Assembly: GCF_025548555.1 (NCBI RefSeq)
Contig: NZ_JAJLPA010000002.1
Location: 124,001 to 188,000, forward strand
DNA: 64,000 nucleotides
Source: Sphingomonas sp. A2-49
GTDB taxonomy: Bacteria > Pseudomonadota > Alphaproteobacteria > Sphingomonadales > Sphingomonadaceae
Direction of reading: 5' to 3'
Shown piece by piece: positions 54,624-63,188 of this stretch. The stretch's first letter is position 1, and every line of letters starts with the position of its first letter. The translations under genes and the position numbers were made by a program. The notes beneath the pieces are model-generated. The model saw nothing but the letters and a program-made list of their open reading frames with translations. It ran no database searches and was not told where the DNA came from.

Positions 54624-55280
54624 GTGAAGAAGTCGAAATATACGGACGAGGAGTTCGGATTTGCATTGAAGCAGGCGGAGACCGGCGCGCCGGCAGCCGG
54701 GACTCTTTGCCGAACTGAGCCTTCGGCGCAAGTGGCCCAGGCGCAACGTCAGCGCCGCCGACCGCGGCAGCTTCCTAAGTGGGCGGCGAAAGAGATGTGG
54801 TCGATAGGCCTTTGACAAGCTCAGTTGAGCCGTCGCCTCGGACGTGCTGTTAAATGGCCGTCGTCGCCGTGCGCTGACGGTGGTCGGTACGTTCACACGC
54901 GAGGCACTGGCGATCGACGTGACCAGGTCATCGACTGCGAGCAGGTGGTATCGGCAACGACGCGGATTGCGCTGGCGCGCGGTGCGCCCGAGACCATTTA
55001 GATGGATAGCGGTCCCGAGCTAATCTCGCAGGCCTTGATCGCTGGGGTCACACTCGTCTTTACTCGGCCGGGCGAGCGCGACGGACAATATGTTCGTGGG
55101 GTCATCCAACAATCGTCTGTAGGTCGATTGTCTGAACACGCCTTGGTTCTCTCGCTGAAGGACGCTCGAGCCAAGATCGAGGTCCGCGGGAATATGACGA
55201 GGTCCGGTGCACACATCGCTTGGCTGGCTGACGCTGATAGAATATGCAGATGCGGCGGCTAAGATAACCGGCGGATGCAC
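54624..55280 (+). mobile_element. decayed IS3 family element
   Basis: A frame at 54624 begins VKKSKYTDEEFGFALKQAETGAP, the N-terminus of IS3-type OrfA transposase proteins, and then decays. Near 55128-55270 another piece reads LVLSLKDARAKIE, followed after frame damage by traces of RxxYDExR and a YADAAA-like end. This is the C-terminus of OrfB. Most of the element between them is deleted or unreadable. No terminal repeats could be placed. Confidence 0.7.
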
Positions 55281-55375
55281 GCCGGATACTCACCCTCGAC
55301 CTGGATGAAATCCGGAGGACCCTCAACCCCGGCCGGTCTTTGGCTGCCGCCGGATTTAATTCGGGATTTTCGTCA

Positions 55376-56491
55376 ATGCTGGCAGTTATAAGTGCGATGC
55401 TGATAACGGGCGCGCCCGTACAGCTTGCCGACGATGGCGCAGGAACGACGTCCCAAGTCTCGTCGACATCCTCCGGCGTTGCCGATCTTTCGCCTGCCGC
55501 GCGATCACTACCGTCAGAGCAAGAAACCCCAGTTCCGGTTTCGCCAGAGGCAATGCCGGCCTCGCCGACACAGGCGACCCCTCCGATCGGCGTCTCTCCG
55601 GTCAGAATGCCGCCCACCCCGCAAAACGACATCGTCGTTACCGGACGCAAGGAGTCGGCGGGGGATCCCTTGCGCGCGGTTAACGCCGAATCGTTCGCGG
55701 TGACCCAGAAGGTCGACAACGCAGTGATCGGGCCGGTCGCGCGGACTTACAAGAAAGCGGTACCCAGTCCGATCCGGCACGGCGTCCATAATTTCCTGTA
55801 TAATCTGCGCGAACCAATCGTGTTTTTGAACTTCCTGCTGCAAATCAAGCCTGGAAAGGCGGCAGAGACGGTTGGTCGGTTTGCGATCAACTCCACACTC
55901 GGCGCAGTTGGCGTGCTTGATATCGCCAAACGAAAACCTTTTCGCCTGCCGCGCCGGTCGAACGGGTTTGCCAACACGCTCGGATATTACGGGGTGAAGA
56001 ACGGGCCGTTCCTGTTCCTACCGCTGGTCGGGCCGACCACAGTGCGCGACCTGTTTGGTGGAGCAATCGATCGGCTGATTCTGCCAGTGGGAGTAGGCAA
56101 GCCGTTTACCAGCGCGACCTACACCGCACCGGCAGGCGTCTTGGGCGCGCTCGATCATCGCTCCGAATTTGATCAGACGCTGAAGGACCTGCACGACAAT
56201 TCGCCTGATCCATACGCGGCGACGCGGGCTTTTTATCTCAATCGGCGGCAGGCGGAAATCGATCGTCTTCATGGGCGCGGCGAAGGGGATCCGGCGGGGA
56301 TGTCCGAGCCCCCGCCCAGCGTACGGCCGTTTGTGCCGAAGAATTTGGAGCCGGGCGCAGCGCTGCGTCCAGTCTTACCTGGAATACCGGCTTCTGGAAC
56401 AACGGTCCCAAGTGAGACGCCTTTGGTTGAGTCGACGGCGACGGAGACCCCTGTCGCGGAGGCCGCAGTCGAGCCCGACAGTCAACCCTAA
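55376..56491 (+). CDS. MlaA (VacJ)-like protein
   Basis: 371 residues from ATG 55376; the open frame starts earlier at a TTG (55340). N-terminal hydrophobic segment, a long Ser/Pro/Thr-rich region (residues about 20-85) with a VVTGRKES motif, then the MlaA core: VNAESFAVTQKVDNAVIGPVARTYKKAVPSPIRHGVHNFLYNLREPIVFLNFLLQ, TLGAVGVLDIAKR, ANTLGYYGVKNGPFLFLPLVGPTTVRDLFG. The tail is Pro/Glu-rich. MlaA removes phospholipids from the outer leaflet of the outer membrane. No clear lipobox is seen, unlike canonical MlaA. Confidence 0.88.
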   Translation: MLAVISAMLITGAPVQLADDGAGTTSQVSSTSSGVADLSPAARSLPSEQETPVPVSPEAMPASPTQATPPIGVSPVRMPPTPQNDIVVTGRKESAGDPLRAVNAESFAVTQKVDNAVIGPVARTYKKAVPSPIRHGVHNFLYNLREPIVFLNFLLQIKPGKAAETVGRFAINSTLGAVGVLDIAKRKPFRLPRRSNGFANTLGYYGVKNGPFLFLPLVGPTTVRDLFGGAIDRLILPVGVGKPFTSATYTAPAGVLGALDHRSEFDQTLKDLHDNSPDPYAATRAFYLNRRQAEIDRLHGRGEGDPAGMSEPPPSVRPFVPKNLEPGAALRPVLPGIPASGTTVPSETPLVESTATETPVAEAAVEPDSQP

Positions 56492-56583
56492 GCTAAGCGC
56501 TAGTCATGTCGCGTGATAGCGCACTGGGTACCGCACCGTCGCGAACGCAGCCATTATCATCTGAATAGGCAGTCAGTGGAGAT

Positions 56584-57261
56584 ATGAGGCACATTTGGTC
56601 GACGATCATAGCCGTGTTTGGACTAAGCCTTGCCACTGCGCCAGCGCTCGCTCAAAATCAGGACGAGCAGTCATGGATCAAGCTTGACGCTTCAACCAAG
56701 CTCTTTGAGGGCGTCGAACTGGTGATCGAGACCAACCAGCGCCTCAGCGACGATCTCGGCGGGCTTTATGAAAGCCAGTATTCCGCCGTAGTCGGCATCG
56801 AGATTGCTGAAGGCGTCACGCTGACTGGCGGCGTTAACCGCGTCGTCGCGCTCAGCAACGGCCGGATCAGCAACACCGAGTGGCGTCCGCGACAGCAGAT
56901 CAGCTTTCCGATCATGATGCTGGGAGGGGGCAAGCTGGCGGGCCGCGTCCGCTTCGAGCAGCGCTTTCTAGGGAATGGCCAAGATGTCGGCCATCGCGTC
57001 CGACCTGCGATTTCCTATGCGCTGCCGCTCAGCGAGGCGCTCAGTCTGACATTCGCGCACGAGAGCTACTTTAATTTTAACACGACCGATTTTGGCCAGG
57101 ATGCAGGCCACGAGCGGATGCGCAATTCGGCGACGTTGTCCTTTCCAATCGCCGAAAGGTTGAAGGCCGAAGTCGGTTATATGAATCAGTACCGCTTCAA
57201 CGGCGCTAATCGCGACCTGATGGAGCACGCGCTGACCTTGGGGTTTCTGATCAGGCTATAA
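56584..57261 (+). CDS. DUF2490 outer-membrane beta-barrel-like protein
   Basis: 225 residues, signal peptide ending ALAQ. Alternating beta pattern through the protein with ELVIETNQRLSDDLGGLYESQYSAVVGIEI, EWRPRQQISFPI, LAGRVRFEQRFLG, GHRVRPAISYALPL, and the final MEHALTLGFLIRL ending in aromatic/hydrophobic as barrels do. Matches DUF2490. Lies 92 bases after the mlaA-like gene. Confidence 0.85.
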   Translation: MRHIWSTIIAVFGLSLATAPALAQNQDEQSWIKLDASTKLFEGVELVIETNQRLSDDLGGLYESQYSAVVGIEIAEGVTLTGGVNRVVALSNGRISNTEWRPRQQISFPIMMLGGGKLAGRVRFEQRFLGNGQDVGHRVRPAISYALPLSEALSLTFAHESYFNFNTTDFGQDAGHERMRNSATLSFPIAERLKAEVGYMNQYRFNGANRDLMEHALTLGFLIRL

Positions 57262-57492
57262 TCTGACTTTTCACCGCGAACACATTCGAGCCTCTCGTGC
57301 GAACAATCGTTCGCGCGACAATCGAATTGACCACAGCCGAGGCTGCCAAAACAGCCGGTTTGGCTCAATGGCATTCAAAGCGGTCCCCGACGGCGGGAAC
57401 GAGCTGGCACCGCGACCCGAACTGCCGCGCCACTGAACACCCCTTCTGGTCAGCACCGCAGGCTTTTTTACAGCGCCAGCTGACAGGAGACT

Positions 57493-58159
57493 GGCGCGGA
57501 CGACGACGACGAGCCCGGCCCGGCCGCCGCGCTCATGGCGCTTTCACCCATTCGCCACTGGTTGGCGATGGGAACGCTGACGATAGTCGCAGCCGCCGTC
57601 ATTCTTGTATCCGCCGAGCCTTTCGCCGAGTCGATGATCGAGGCAGGTCGCCTCTTGGGGTTTGGACAAGTTCTTGCTGATCCAGTAGCTCATGCCGTTC
57701 GCGAGCGAAGCGCCCGCCGTCGTCATGGCGGCTCTCTTCGTGCTGCGGAACCGCGCCCAGAACGGGCTCGCGAAGATGTTGTCTGACGAGATCAATCAGT
57801 GGACTCTGCTCGCCGGCATGTTGCCGCTGATCCGGAATTGGCGCGAGGCATCTGACGGACCTCCCGCTCGACGCACGCCAGCACGAGGAGTTCTTTTTTG
57901 CCGCCGCGCGATCGCTATTCGGGATCGGCTTGCTACTTCGTTTTCGTTTAAGTCTTGCAGGTGCGGCTGCTTTGGCCGTTCTCTTCATCGTCTAGGTGAC
58001 CCTGGAAGTGATTTGGCAGAGCACGAAGCCCTCATCATGAACACACTGACATGGCTAGCGCGGGGACTTCCAGATTCTCGTGGCGAACCTGATCGCCACG
58101 CATCTCCCGCCCTTTCCGCCTTGTTCAAATCCGGTGCCCAATCGAAAGCTGCAACCTAG
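57493..58159 (+). pseudogene. decayed sodium/calcium exchanger copy
   Basis: Pieces in several frames match the intact exchanger at 34384-35655: an acidic linker (DDDDEPGPAAAL), then LSPIRHWLAMGTLTIVAAAVILVSAEPFAESMIEAGRLLGF, then in another frame FASEAPAVVMAALFVLRNRAQNGLAKMLSDEINQWTLLAGMLPL, then LPLDARQHEEFF(F)AAARSLFGIGLLLRFRLSLAGAAALAVLF, then a stop. At least three frameshifts and one stop; the first third of the gene is missing. Opposite orientation to the intact copy. Confidence 0.85.
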
Positions 58160-58220
58160 TCCGACCAGACGAGGCACGTTGCGCGCCGTTCAGACCCCCG
58201 CACCCGGACAAAAAAACAGC

Positions 58221-58251
58221 TTGACCCTCTAGTTGCTGTAGAAGCTATGGG
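58221..58251 (+). promoter_or_regulatory. MerR-type promoter upstream of lipoprotein copy 2
   Basis: -35 TTGACC (58221-58226), 19-base spacer CTCTAGTTGCTGTAGAAGC, -10 TATGGG (58246-58251). Dyad CTCTAG/CTGTAG. No merR gene nearby; the nearest relative is at 43.1 kb. Confidence 0.85.
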
Positions 58252-58324
58252 AGCTTAACCGCTGTGGACAGAGGCGCGTTGCGGTGGGCGTGTTAGTTCG
58301 ATGCTTCGACAAAAAGAGGATCAG

Positions 58325-58498
58325 ATGATTGCTCAAGCTGTTCTGATCGCATCGGCCACGATCGCCGCGACGATGTTTGTTAGCGGGTGTGGCACCAACA
58401 GGGGCCAGGCCCGCGTCTCGGGACAAAGCTTGCGCTGCGTCAGAGAGCACGGGCCGGCGGGAAAGGTGCCTCCCGTCGTCGTGAAGTGCAGTTACTAG
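58325..58498 (+). CDS. small lipoprotein, CVREHGP family (copy 2)
   Basis: 57 residues from ATG 58325. Signal with lipobox VSGC (MIAQAVLIASATIAATMFVSGC), linker GTNRGQARVSGQSLR and motif CVREHGPAGKVPPVVVKC. Homologue of the 60-residue protein at 30423-30605: the mature parts align nearly end to end, with the two late Cys conserved. Located 74 bases after the -10 of a MerR-type promoter. Periplasmic, membrane-anchored. Confidence 0.78.
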   Translation: MIAQAVLIASATIAATMFVSGCGTNRGQARVSGQSLRCVREHGPAGKVPPVVVKCSY

Positions 58499-58600
58499 CT
58501 GGGTTATTCCAAGTTGCAGGGGTATTGCCGCAGCTCTTAATGCGCGCGGACCGATGGTGCGACAGACTTCCCGTTTGCCATACCCCCAGGCGGGAAGACC

Positions 58601-58822
58601 ATGAAGAGACACGCCTTCTTCGTGTCAGCCGACGCCCTCACGCCAATCGCCGAAGTTGGCATGGTCATGACGGCGGGGACTCCGCCTTCTGATCGGTTGG
58701 GGAGCCGGGAGGGGAGCAGCACAATAGGCACTAGGACATTTCTGTCGATGATCGAACATACCTTCCGGAGCCACGGTGGCATCGCGTGGATCTCGCCCGA
58801 CTCGCACCAGCTCCAGTCCTGA
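58601..58822 (+). CDS. short hypothetical ORF
   Basis: 73 residues from ATG 58601 preceded by GGGAAGACC. Sequence MKRHAFFVSADALTPIAEVG, then MVMTAGTPPSDRLGS and others shows no family or signal. It may be a decayed gene end. Confidence 0.3.
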   Translation: MKRHAFFVSADALTPIAEVGMVMTAGTPPSDRLGSREGSSTIGTRTFLSMIEHTFRSHGGIAWISPDSHQLQS

Positions 58823-58866
58823 TGCTCAATCGTCCCCGACCTATCTCTCCATAAAGAGGAGCTAAG

Positions 58867-59838
58867 ATGCCCCTTCGCCGTTCCGTTCCCGAGCGCCGCG
58901 CGCAAAAAGCCGCGCTTGATCGCGAGATCAAGGAAGGGCGCCACGCCGTTCTCATTGTAAACACACGGTCACGAAGTGGTGCCCGTATCTACTCGGAAGC
59001 CAAAAGGCTATTAGCGGAGTCTGGGATAGCCCTCGATGCGGCTTATCCCATTCGTTATCCAGAGCGGATGGTGGAAATAGTCAGGGAAGAGATCGCTAAA
59101 GGCCGAAAGTTTATCATCGTGGGAGGCGGGGACGGGTCGATTAGCTCTGTTATTGGAGAGTTTGCTTACACCGATGTCGTGTTTGGATTGCTGCCACTGG
59201 GCACGGCGAACAGTTTCGCTCGTACTCTGGGCATTCCGCTTGATATCGCTGGAGCAATTGACGTCCTGGTCAATGGCAAGGTCGCTGATATCGACTTGGC
59301 CATGATTGGCGACGCTTATTTTGCCAATGGGTCCTCGATCGGAATGCCGGCCATCGTCGGTCGGGCGACACCGCATAACTTGAAGCGCCTGATTGGGCGA
59401 GGCGCATACGCGTTCGTCGCGGCAGGGAAGTTCGTTCGATACGCGCCATTCGGTTGTACCGTCACGATCAACGGAAAGAAGACAACCTTCAAAGCATTTG
59501 ACGTTCGGATCGTGAACGGGGGTTTCCAGGGCGGCGTGTTGGTGGACAGTGACGCCAGCCCCGATGACGGCAGGATTGCCATCCACATTCTCAGAGGGCC
59601 CTCCAAGTGGGCGTTGGCGAGAGAATGGGCGCGGCTCGCCCTCGGCGTGCCGTTCGGCCCTGCTGATATCGAAATACTCACCGCGTCAGAGCTGACGATC
59701 GACACCGTGCCCAAGCAGCACGTCGCGGTCGATGGCGAGGTGATTACGCAGACGCCCATCCGGGTGTCGGTCGCACGTGAAGCGTTGCTTTTGATGGCGC
59801 CAACCGACCTTCCCCAGCTGGAGGACCAGGAACCATAG
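58867..59838 (+). CDS. diacylglycerol kinase-like lipid kinase (YegS/BmrU family)
   Basis: 323 residues. AVLIVNTRSRSGARIYSEAKRLL (Asn-x-Ser-Gly motif), FIIVGGGDGSISSVIGEF with the nucleotide-binding GGGDGS, FGLLPLGTANSFARTLGIPLDI and the C-terminal part DGEVITQTPIRVSVAREALLLMAP. Phosphorylates diacylglycerol or related lipids using ATP. SD AGGAG 8 bases before ATG (AAGAGGAGCTAAG). Confidence 0.93.
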   Translation: MPLRRSVPERRAQKAALDREIKEGRHAVLIVNTRSRSGARIYSEAKRLLAESGIALDAAYPIRYPERMVEIVREEIAKGRKFIIVGGGDGSISSVIGEFAYTDVVFGLLPLGTANSFARTLGIPLDIAGAIDVLVNGKVADIDLAMIGDAYFANGSSIGMPAIVGRATPHNLKRLIGRGAYAFVAAGKFVRYAPFGCTVTINGKKTTFKAFDVRIVNGGFQGGVLVDSDASPDDGRIAIHILRGPSKWALAREWARLALGVPFGPADIEILTASELTIDTVPKQHVAVDGEVITQTPIRVSVAREALLLMAPTDLPQLEDQEP

Positions 59839-59916
59839 GTTAGGGTGTCGATCGTCTGCAACTGAAACTCGCTGCTTAGGCCCCCAGCCGAGGGAACAAC
59901 CAGCAGGTGAACTACA

Positions 59917-60372
59917 ATGGAAACGAAAATGTATCTGCTTTATGGTTTTGCGGTTCTCGCTGGCATGCTCAACGCACTGCAGGCTGGTGCTAACGCAACC
60001 TTGAGCAAGTCGTTGGCGACGACCTATCCTGCGGCCCTGGTCGTCGTCGCGGTGAGCGCGACCAGCCTTTTTGCCGCCGGCCTTATTTCAGGCCAGCTTG
60101 CTTGGCCAAGCGGCGAGAGGTTGAACGGGACGCCCTGGTGGTCTTGGACAGGCGGCGTCATGGGCGCAGCCGTAGTAATGTCCCAGCTTTTGGTCGCGCA
60201 GCGTGTCGGCGCGGCACCATATCTTGGTCTAACGGTCACGGCGGCGGTGATGATGTCCATAGTACTTGATCACTTTGGTTTGATGGGATTCAAAGAGCAT
60301 CCGGTCACTATATCGCGCGTCCTTGGCGGGATGTTGATGATTGCGGGCGTGGGCCTGATTGCCCGAAACTAA
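59917..60372 (+). CDS. DMT superfamily YdcZ-like membrane protein
   Basis: 151 residues, about five helices: LLYGFAVLAGMLNALQAGANATLSKSL, PAALVVVAVSATSLFAAGL, PWWSWTGGVMGAAVVMSQLLVAQRVGAAPYLGLTVTAAVMMSIVLDHFGLMGF, ISRVLGGMLMIAGVGLIARN. Pattern of DUF606/YdcZ. Substrate unknown. Confidence 0.88.
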   Translation: METKMYLLYGFAVLAGMLNALQAGANATLSKSLATTYPAALVVVAVSATSLFAAGLISGQLAWPSGERLNGTPWWSWTGGVMGAAVVMSQLLVAQRVGAAPYLGLTVTAAVMMSIVLDHFGLMGFKEHPVTISRVLGGMLMIAGVGLIARN

Positions 60373-60600
60373 TTCAGGGCCCCTGTTCCAGGAGCGACCT
60401 GACTGGGCGGTCGGTTGGATGACATATCGGCGTCCGCACAGCAGCCTAGGGGGGGTGGCACTTGCCGAGTTTACGAGCCGCGCCTGGCGAGCGTTTGGGT
60501 GGGACGCCCGACATTTATTTTTGGCCGAACGACAATGCGGCAGCCATAGAATAAATAGCAGGGCCATCTATTCAGATTACGCGGTGAGGCAGATTACTTG
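60373..60600 (+). mobile_element. IS3 transposase remnant
   Basis: A short frame with RRPHSSLGGVALAEFTSRAWR (60426-60490) matches the last part of IS3-type OrfB (RPHSSLGGxTPAEF). The rest of the element is missing and there are no detectable ends. Confidence 0.55.
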
Positions 60601-60700
60601 ACCGCCGGCGATCGTGCGTATCGATGTCGTTTATGGTCTGTTAACCATGCGGAAACGACTTGACGCTACGGGTTCCCTAAGTTGAGTGAGAGCTAGGAGA

Positions 60701-61159
60701 ATGGACCCAGTGGGCGACATTTCTATCAATGTTAATATGCTCGCGGCGCGCGGCGCGATCCTTGAGCGTAATGCAGTGCTGCGCAATGTTGCGAGTGTCC
60801 CAAGCTCGATCGCAAATCCAACCGTCGTCGGGCGGCCGAGCTTTGAGTCCGCGATGAACGCGGTTTTGCAGAGAGGCGCGGGTGGCCTGAGTGGTCCAAA
60901 CGGGGCGGCACCCACAGGTCAGGCCTCACCCTCTCAGCCTACGAGCTTCGCATCTACGCTTAAAGCGCAATTGCAAAAGGTCAATCAGCTTGATGAGGCA
61001 GATAGCTCCGCTGCTGAGGCATATGAAAGGGGCGAAACGACCGACATCGCCAAGGTCATGCTCGCCGGCCAGCGCTCCTCGATCGCGTTTGAGGCAACCC
61101 TGCAGGTCCGCAACAAACTGCTCTCCGCATACAAGGACGTTATGAGCATGCAAATATAA
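60701..61159 (+). CDS. fliE: flagellar hook-basal body protein FliE
   Basis: 152 residues from ATG 60701 (AGGAG just upstream; frame open to 60686). N-terminal half is disordered Gly/Pro/Ser-rich, but the C-terminal helices FASTLKAQLQKVNQLDEADSSAAEAYERGETTDIAKVMLAGQRSSIAFEATLQVRNKLLSAYKDVMSMQI are textbook FliE. It joins the MS ring to the rod. No other flagellar gene is visible on either side in this window, so it is an orphan, longer than the usual approximately 100-110 residues. Confidence 0.9.
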   Translation: MDPVGDISINVNMLAARGAILERNAVLRNVASVPSSIANPTVVGRPSFESAMNAVLQRGAGGLSGPNGAAPTGQASPSQPTSFASTLKAQLQKVNQLDEADSSAAEAYERGETTDIAKVMLAGQRSSIAFEATLQVRNKLLSAYKDVMSMQI

Positions 61160-61606
61160 CGCGGCGAGATCCTCGGCAAGAGCTTTCAATTACTCAGCCA
61201 TCAAAAGTCTACGGAGGGCCTGCCGCCTGGGTGACATCGTCGATCATCGGGGGCATTTGCCAGGCACAGGCGAAGGCGCAGCTTGGTCCTGGACGGTCCA
61301 CTAAACCGCGCGACCAACAGGGGCGGCGATGTCGTCACCCTGACCAAGAAACAGTTCGAAGGCGGACCGCTACAGCGTCGAGAGTAAAGCCGACTTTCGA
61401 CAACCCCTTTGGCCGACTGGTCCATGGCTACTTCGGATCAAGTCATAACTACTGAGCGAGCGGGGAGACCGCCCCCGCCCTTCGCTCGCCGATCTCGGCT
61501 TTGTAATAAGTTGCATTCGCAGGGCCAAAGCGAAGGCGGGGTCGCAATACAATATGGCCGCGGTGCCGGTTTTACTCTAAGCCGCAGGACGTCAGCAACC
61601 CTCTCA
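61160..61606. other. stretch without a recognised gene
   Basis: 447 bases between fliE and the end of the convergent P450 gene. No family, terminal repeat or RNA gene can be supported. Confidence 0.35.
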
Positions 61607-62848
61607 TCAAGCGCCCTCTTTGATGATCCGAAACCCGCTTTTCGGGAGAGCTGGCAGACGGTGGAAGTCGATCTCCAGATCCTGTTCCGGGACCTCGTAC
61701 CGCATCGCCGACAACAGGCAAACGGCTCGCTCCATCAGCTCAATGACGATCCACTCGCCTGGGCACCGATGACCTGTGAGGTGCCCGCCGCCGCCCTGCG
61801 GAATGAACGCGTAGGGCCCGGGATCTCCTTCCAGAAATCGGGCAGGCCGGAATTGTTCAGGATCACCCCACGTCAGCCCGTGATGGTTTGTCCCGTAGAG
61901 GTCCAGAAGCACCCGTCGGTTCTTTGGAAACCGCCAATGGCACCAAGTAAAGTTGCGGCTTGCGCGCGCGGCCACGGCGGGGAAGAAGGGGTAGAAGCGT
62001 CGCACCTCCTGCACGAATGCCCGCCGATACTCGGGGTCGGCGGCGGCGCGCTCGCTGGCGTGCGGTTCAGCATGCAGCGCGTGTGCGACGAAAACGATGT
62101 AGACGCTCGTGGCCACCGTTGGGCGCAGTATGTTCGCGAGCTCGACGGCGGCGATTTTGGCCGGGAGGAGATCGCCGACATGATCGCGCCACCAAGAGAT
62201 CATGTACGCCGGCGTGCCAGCTGGCGGCGCGTGCCTTCCCTCCCGAACCGCTTCGACGATGTCTGTCAACCAATGGTCGACGCGCCAGCGCGCCCAACGC
62301 GACCAGAGATGCCGAGGACCGCGCGCGCCTGCGGCATCGAAGAGCGCCCGAAGCTCGCTCGTCCGGCGGCGGAGGTCCTCCGGGGGAAGCGGAACGGCGG
62401 CCCAGGCGCAGACTGCCTCTGTAAAGATGGGATGGAGTTCATCGTAGAGTATGATCTCGTCGCGCCCGCGCCAGCTCGCGGTCATGCGAAGCCAATCCTC
62501 CGAAAAGATTCGCCCCAGCTCGCGAACGCGGTCGGGCGCCATGAGCGACATGAACAAGGCTTTACGATGCCGGTGCGCTTCGCCATCGAGTCCCTGCACA
62601 CCACCTTCGCCGAGCAGTGTCTTGCGCACCGGTGCGGGCATAGCACCGGCGCGCTTGAACGAGTCCGGATTATAGAACAGCTCTGCCGCCTCGGATCCGC
62701 GGACGCAGGTCGTGCTTCTCAGAAGCAGCCGAGTCTCTAAGATATCGGCTCCCGCCTCGTCCGCCTGCCGACCAATGAACCGATAAGGATCGGCCAACAG
62801 CGCCAGCGTGTGGTCAAGGTGCTTTCGGGAACGCTTTCGACTCATCAT
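61607..62848 (-). CDS. cytochrome P450, CYP152-like fatty-acid peroxygenase
   Basis: 413 residues from ATG 62848 (AAAGGCG upstream); the open frame extends further upstream through IS remains. LDHTLALLADPYRFIGRQADEAGADILETRLLLR start, RLLLRSTTCVRGSEAAELFYNPDSFKRAGAMPAPVRKTLLGEGGVQGLDGEAHRHRKALF, the ExxR-type helix QEVRRFYPFFP, and the heme loop FIPQGGGGHLTGHRCPGEWIVIELM with the thiolate Cys. The R-x-x-P active site and the loop are typical of CYP152 enzymes, which hydroxylate or decarboxylate fatty acids with H2O2 and need no reductase. No signal peptide. Confidence 0.9.
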   Translation of the reverse strand: MMSRKRSRKHLDHTLALLADPYRFIGRQADEAGADILETRLLLRSTTCVRGSEAAELFYNPDSFKRAGAMPAPVRKTLLGEGGVQGLDGEAHRHRKALFMSLMAPDRVRELGRIFSEDWLRMTASWRGRDEIILYDELHPIFTEAVCAWAAVPLPPEDLRRRTSELRALFDAAGARGPRHLWSRWARWRVDHWLTDIVEAVREGRHAPPAGTPAYMISWWRDHVGDLLPAKIAAVELANILRPTVATSVYIVFVAHALHAEPHASERAAADPEYRRAFVQEVRRFYPFFPAVAARASRNFTWCHWRFPKNRRVLLDLYGTNHHGLTWGDPEQFRPARFLEGDPGPYAFIPQGGGGHLTGHRCPGEWIVIELMERAVCLLSAMRYEVPEQDLEIDFHRLPALPKSGFRIIKEGA

Positions 62849-62904
62849 CGATCGCCTTTGCGGAATGAGGATCCCTTGGTTTATCATCCGAATTGAGCGT
62901 GAGG

Positions 62905-63180
62905 CTCCGGCGTTCAATTGGCTGCCTTGGCGGCCGCAGCAGCAGCATATTCGACCGGCGTCATTCAGCCAAGCGATGTAAGAGGACGACTCTCGTAATA
63001 GTCCCGTCTCCAGATCTCGGTCTTGGCTGGACGCCGTTCCGCTACAGGAACCAGTGCGTGTAGAACACCCGTCGCGCAGGTGGACGTTGGAGCATTCGAA
63101 GAGCGCGTTGTCTGTCGGCGTGCCGGGCCGGCTGAAGCCAGCCTCACGCCGTCGTCGACCTGGACGTCTTAAGGGACGTT
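62905..63180 (-). mobile_element. IS3 OrfB remnant
   Basis: On the minus strand, RRREAGFSRPGTPTDNALFE, then the frame changes; the other frame has KTEIWRRDYYESRPLTSLG, stop, MTPVEYAAAAAAKAAN. Together this is the C-terminal third of an IS3-family OrfB (FSRPGxPTDNA...W..DYNE.RPHTSLG..TPxEYA). At least two frame changes. It lies right upstream of the P450 gene, which may take its promoter from this or from the TonB gene region. Confidence 0.8.
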
Positions 63181-63188
63181 GATCTAGC

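Noticed and set aside
57282..57320. Hairpin GCGAAC-AATC-GTTCGC as a terminator after the DUF2490 gene
   Set aside because: The stem is short and not followed by a T run, so it does not qualify as an intrinsic terminator.
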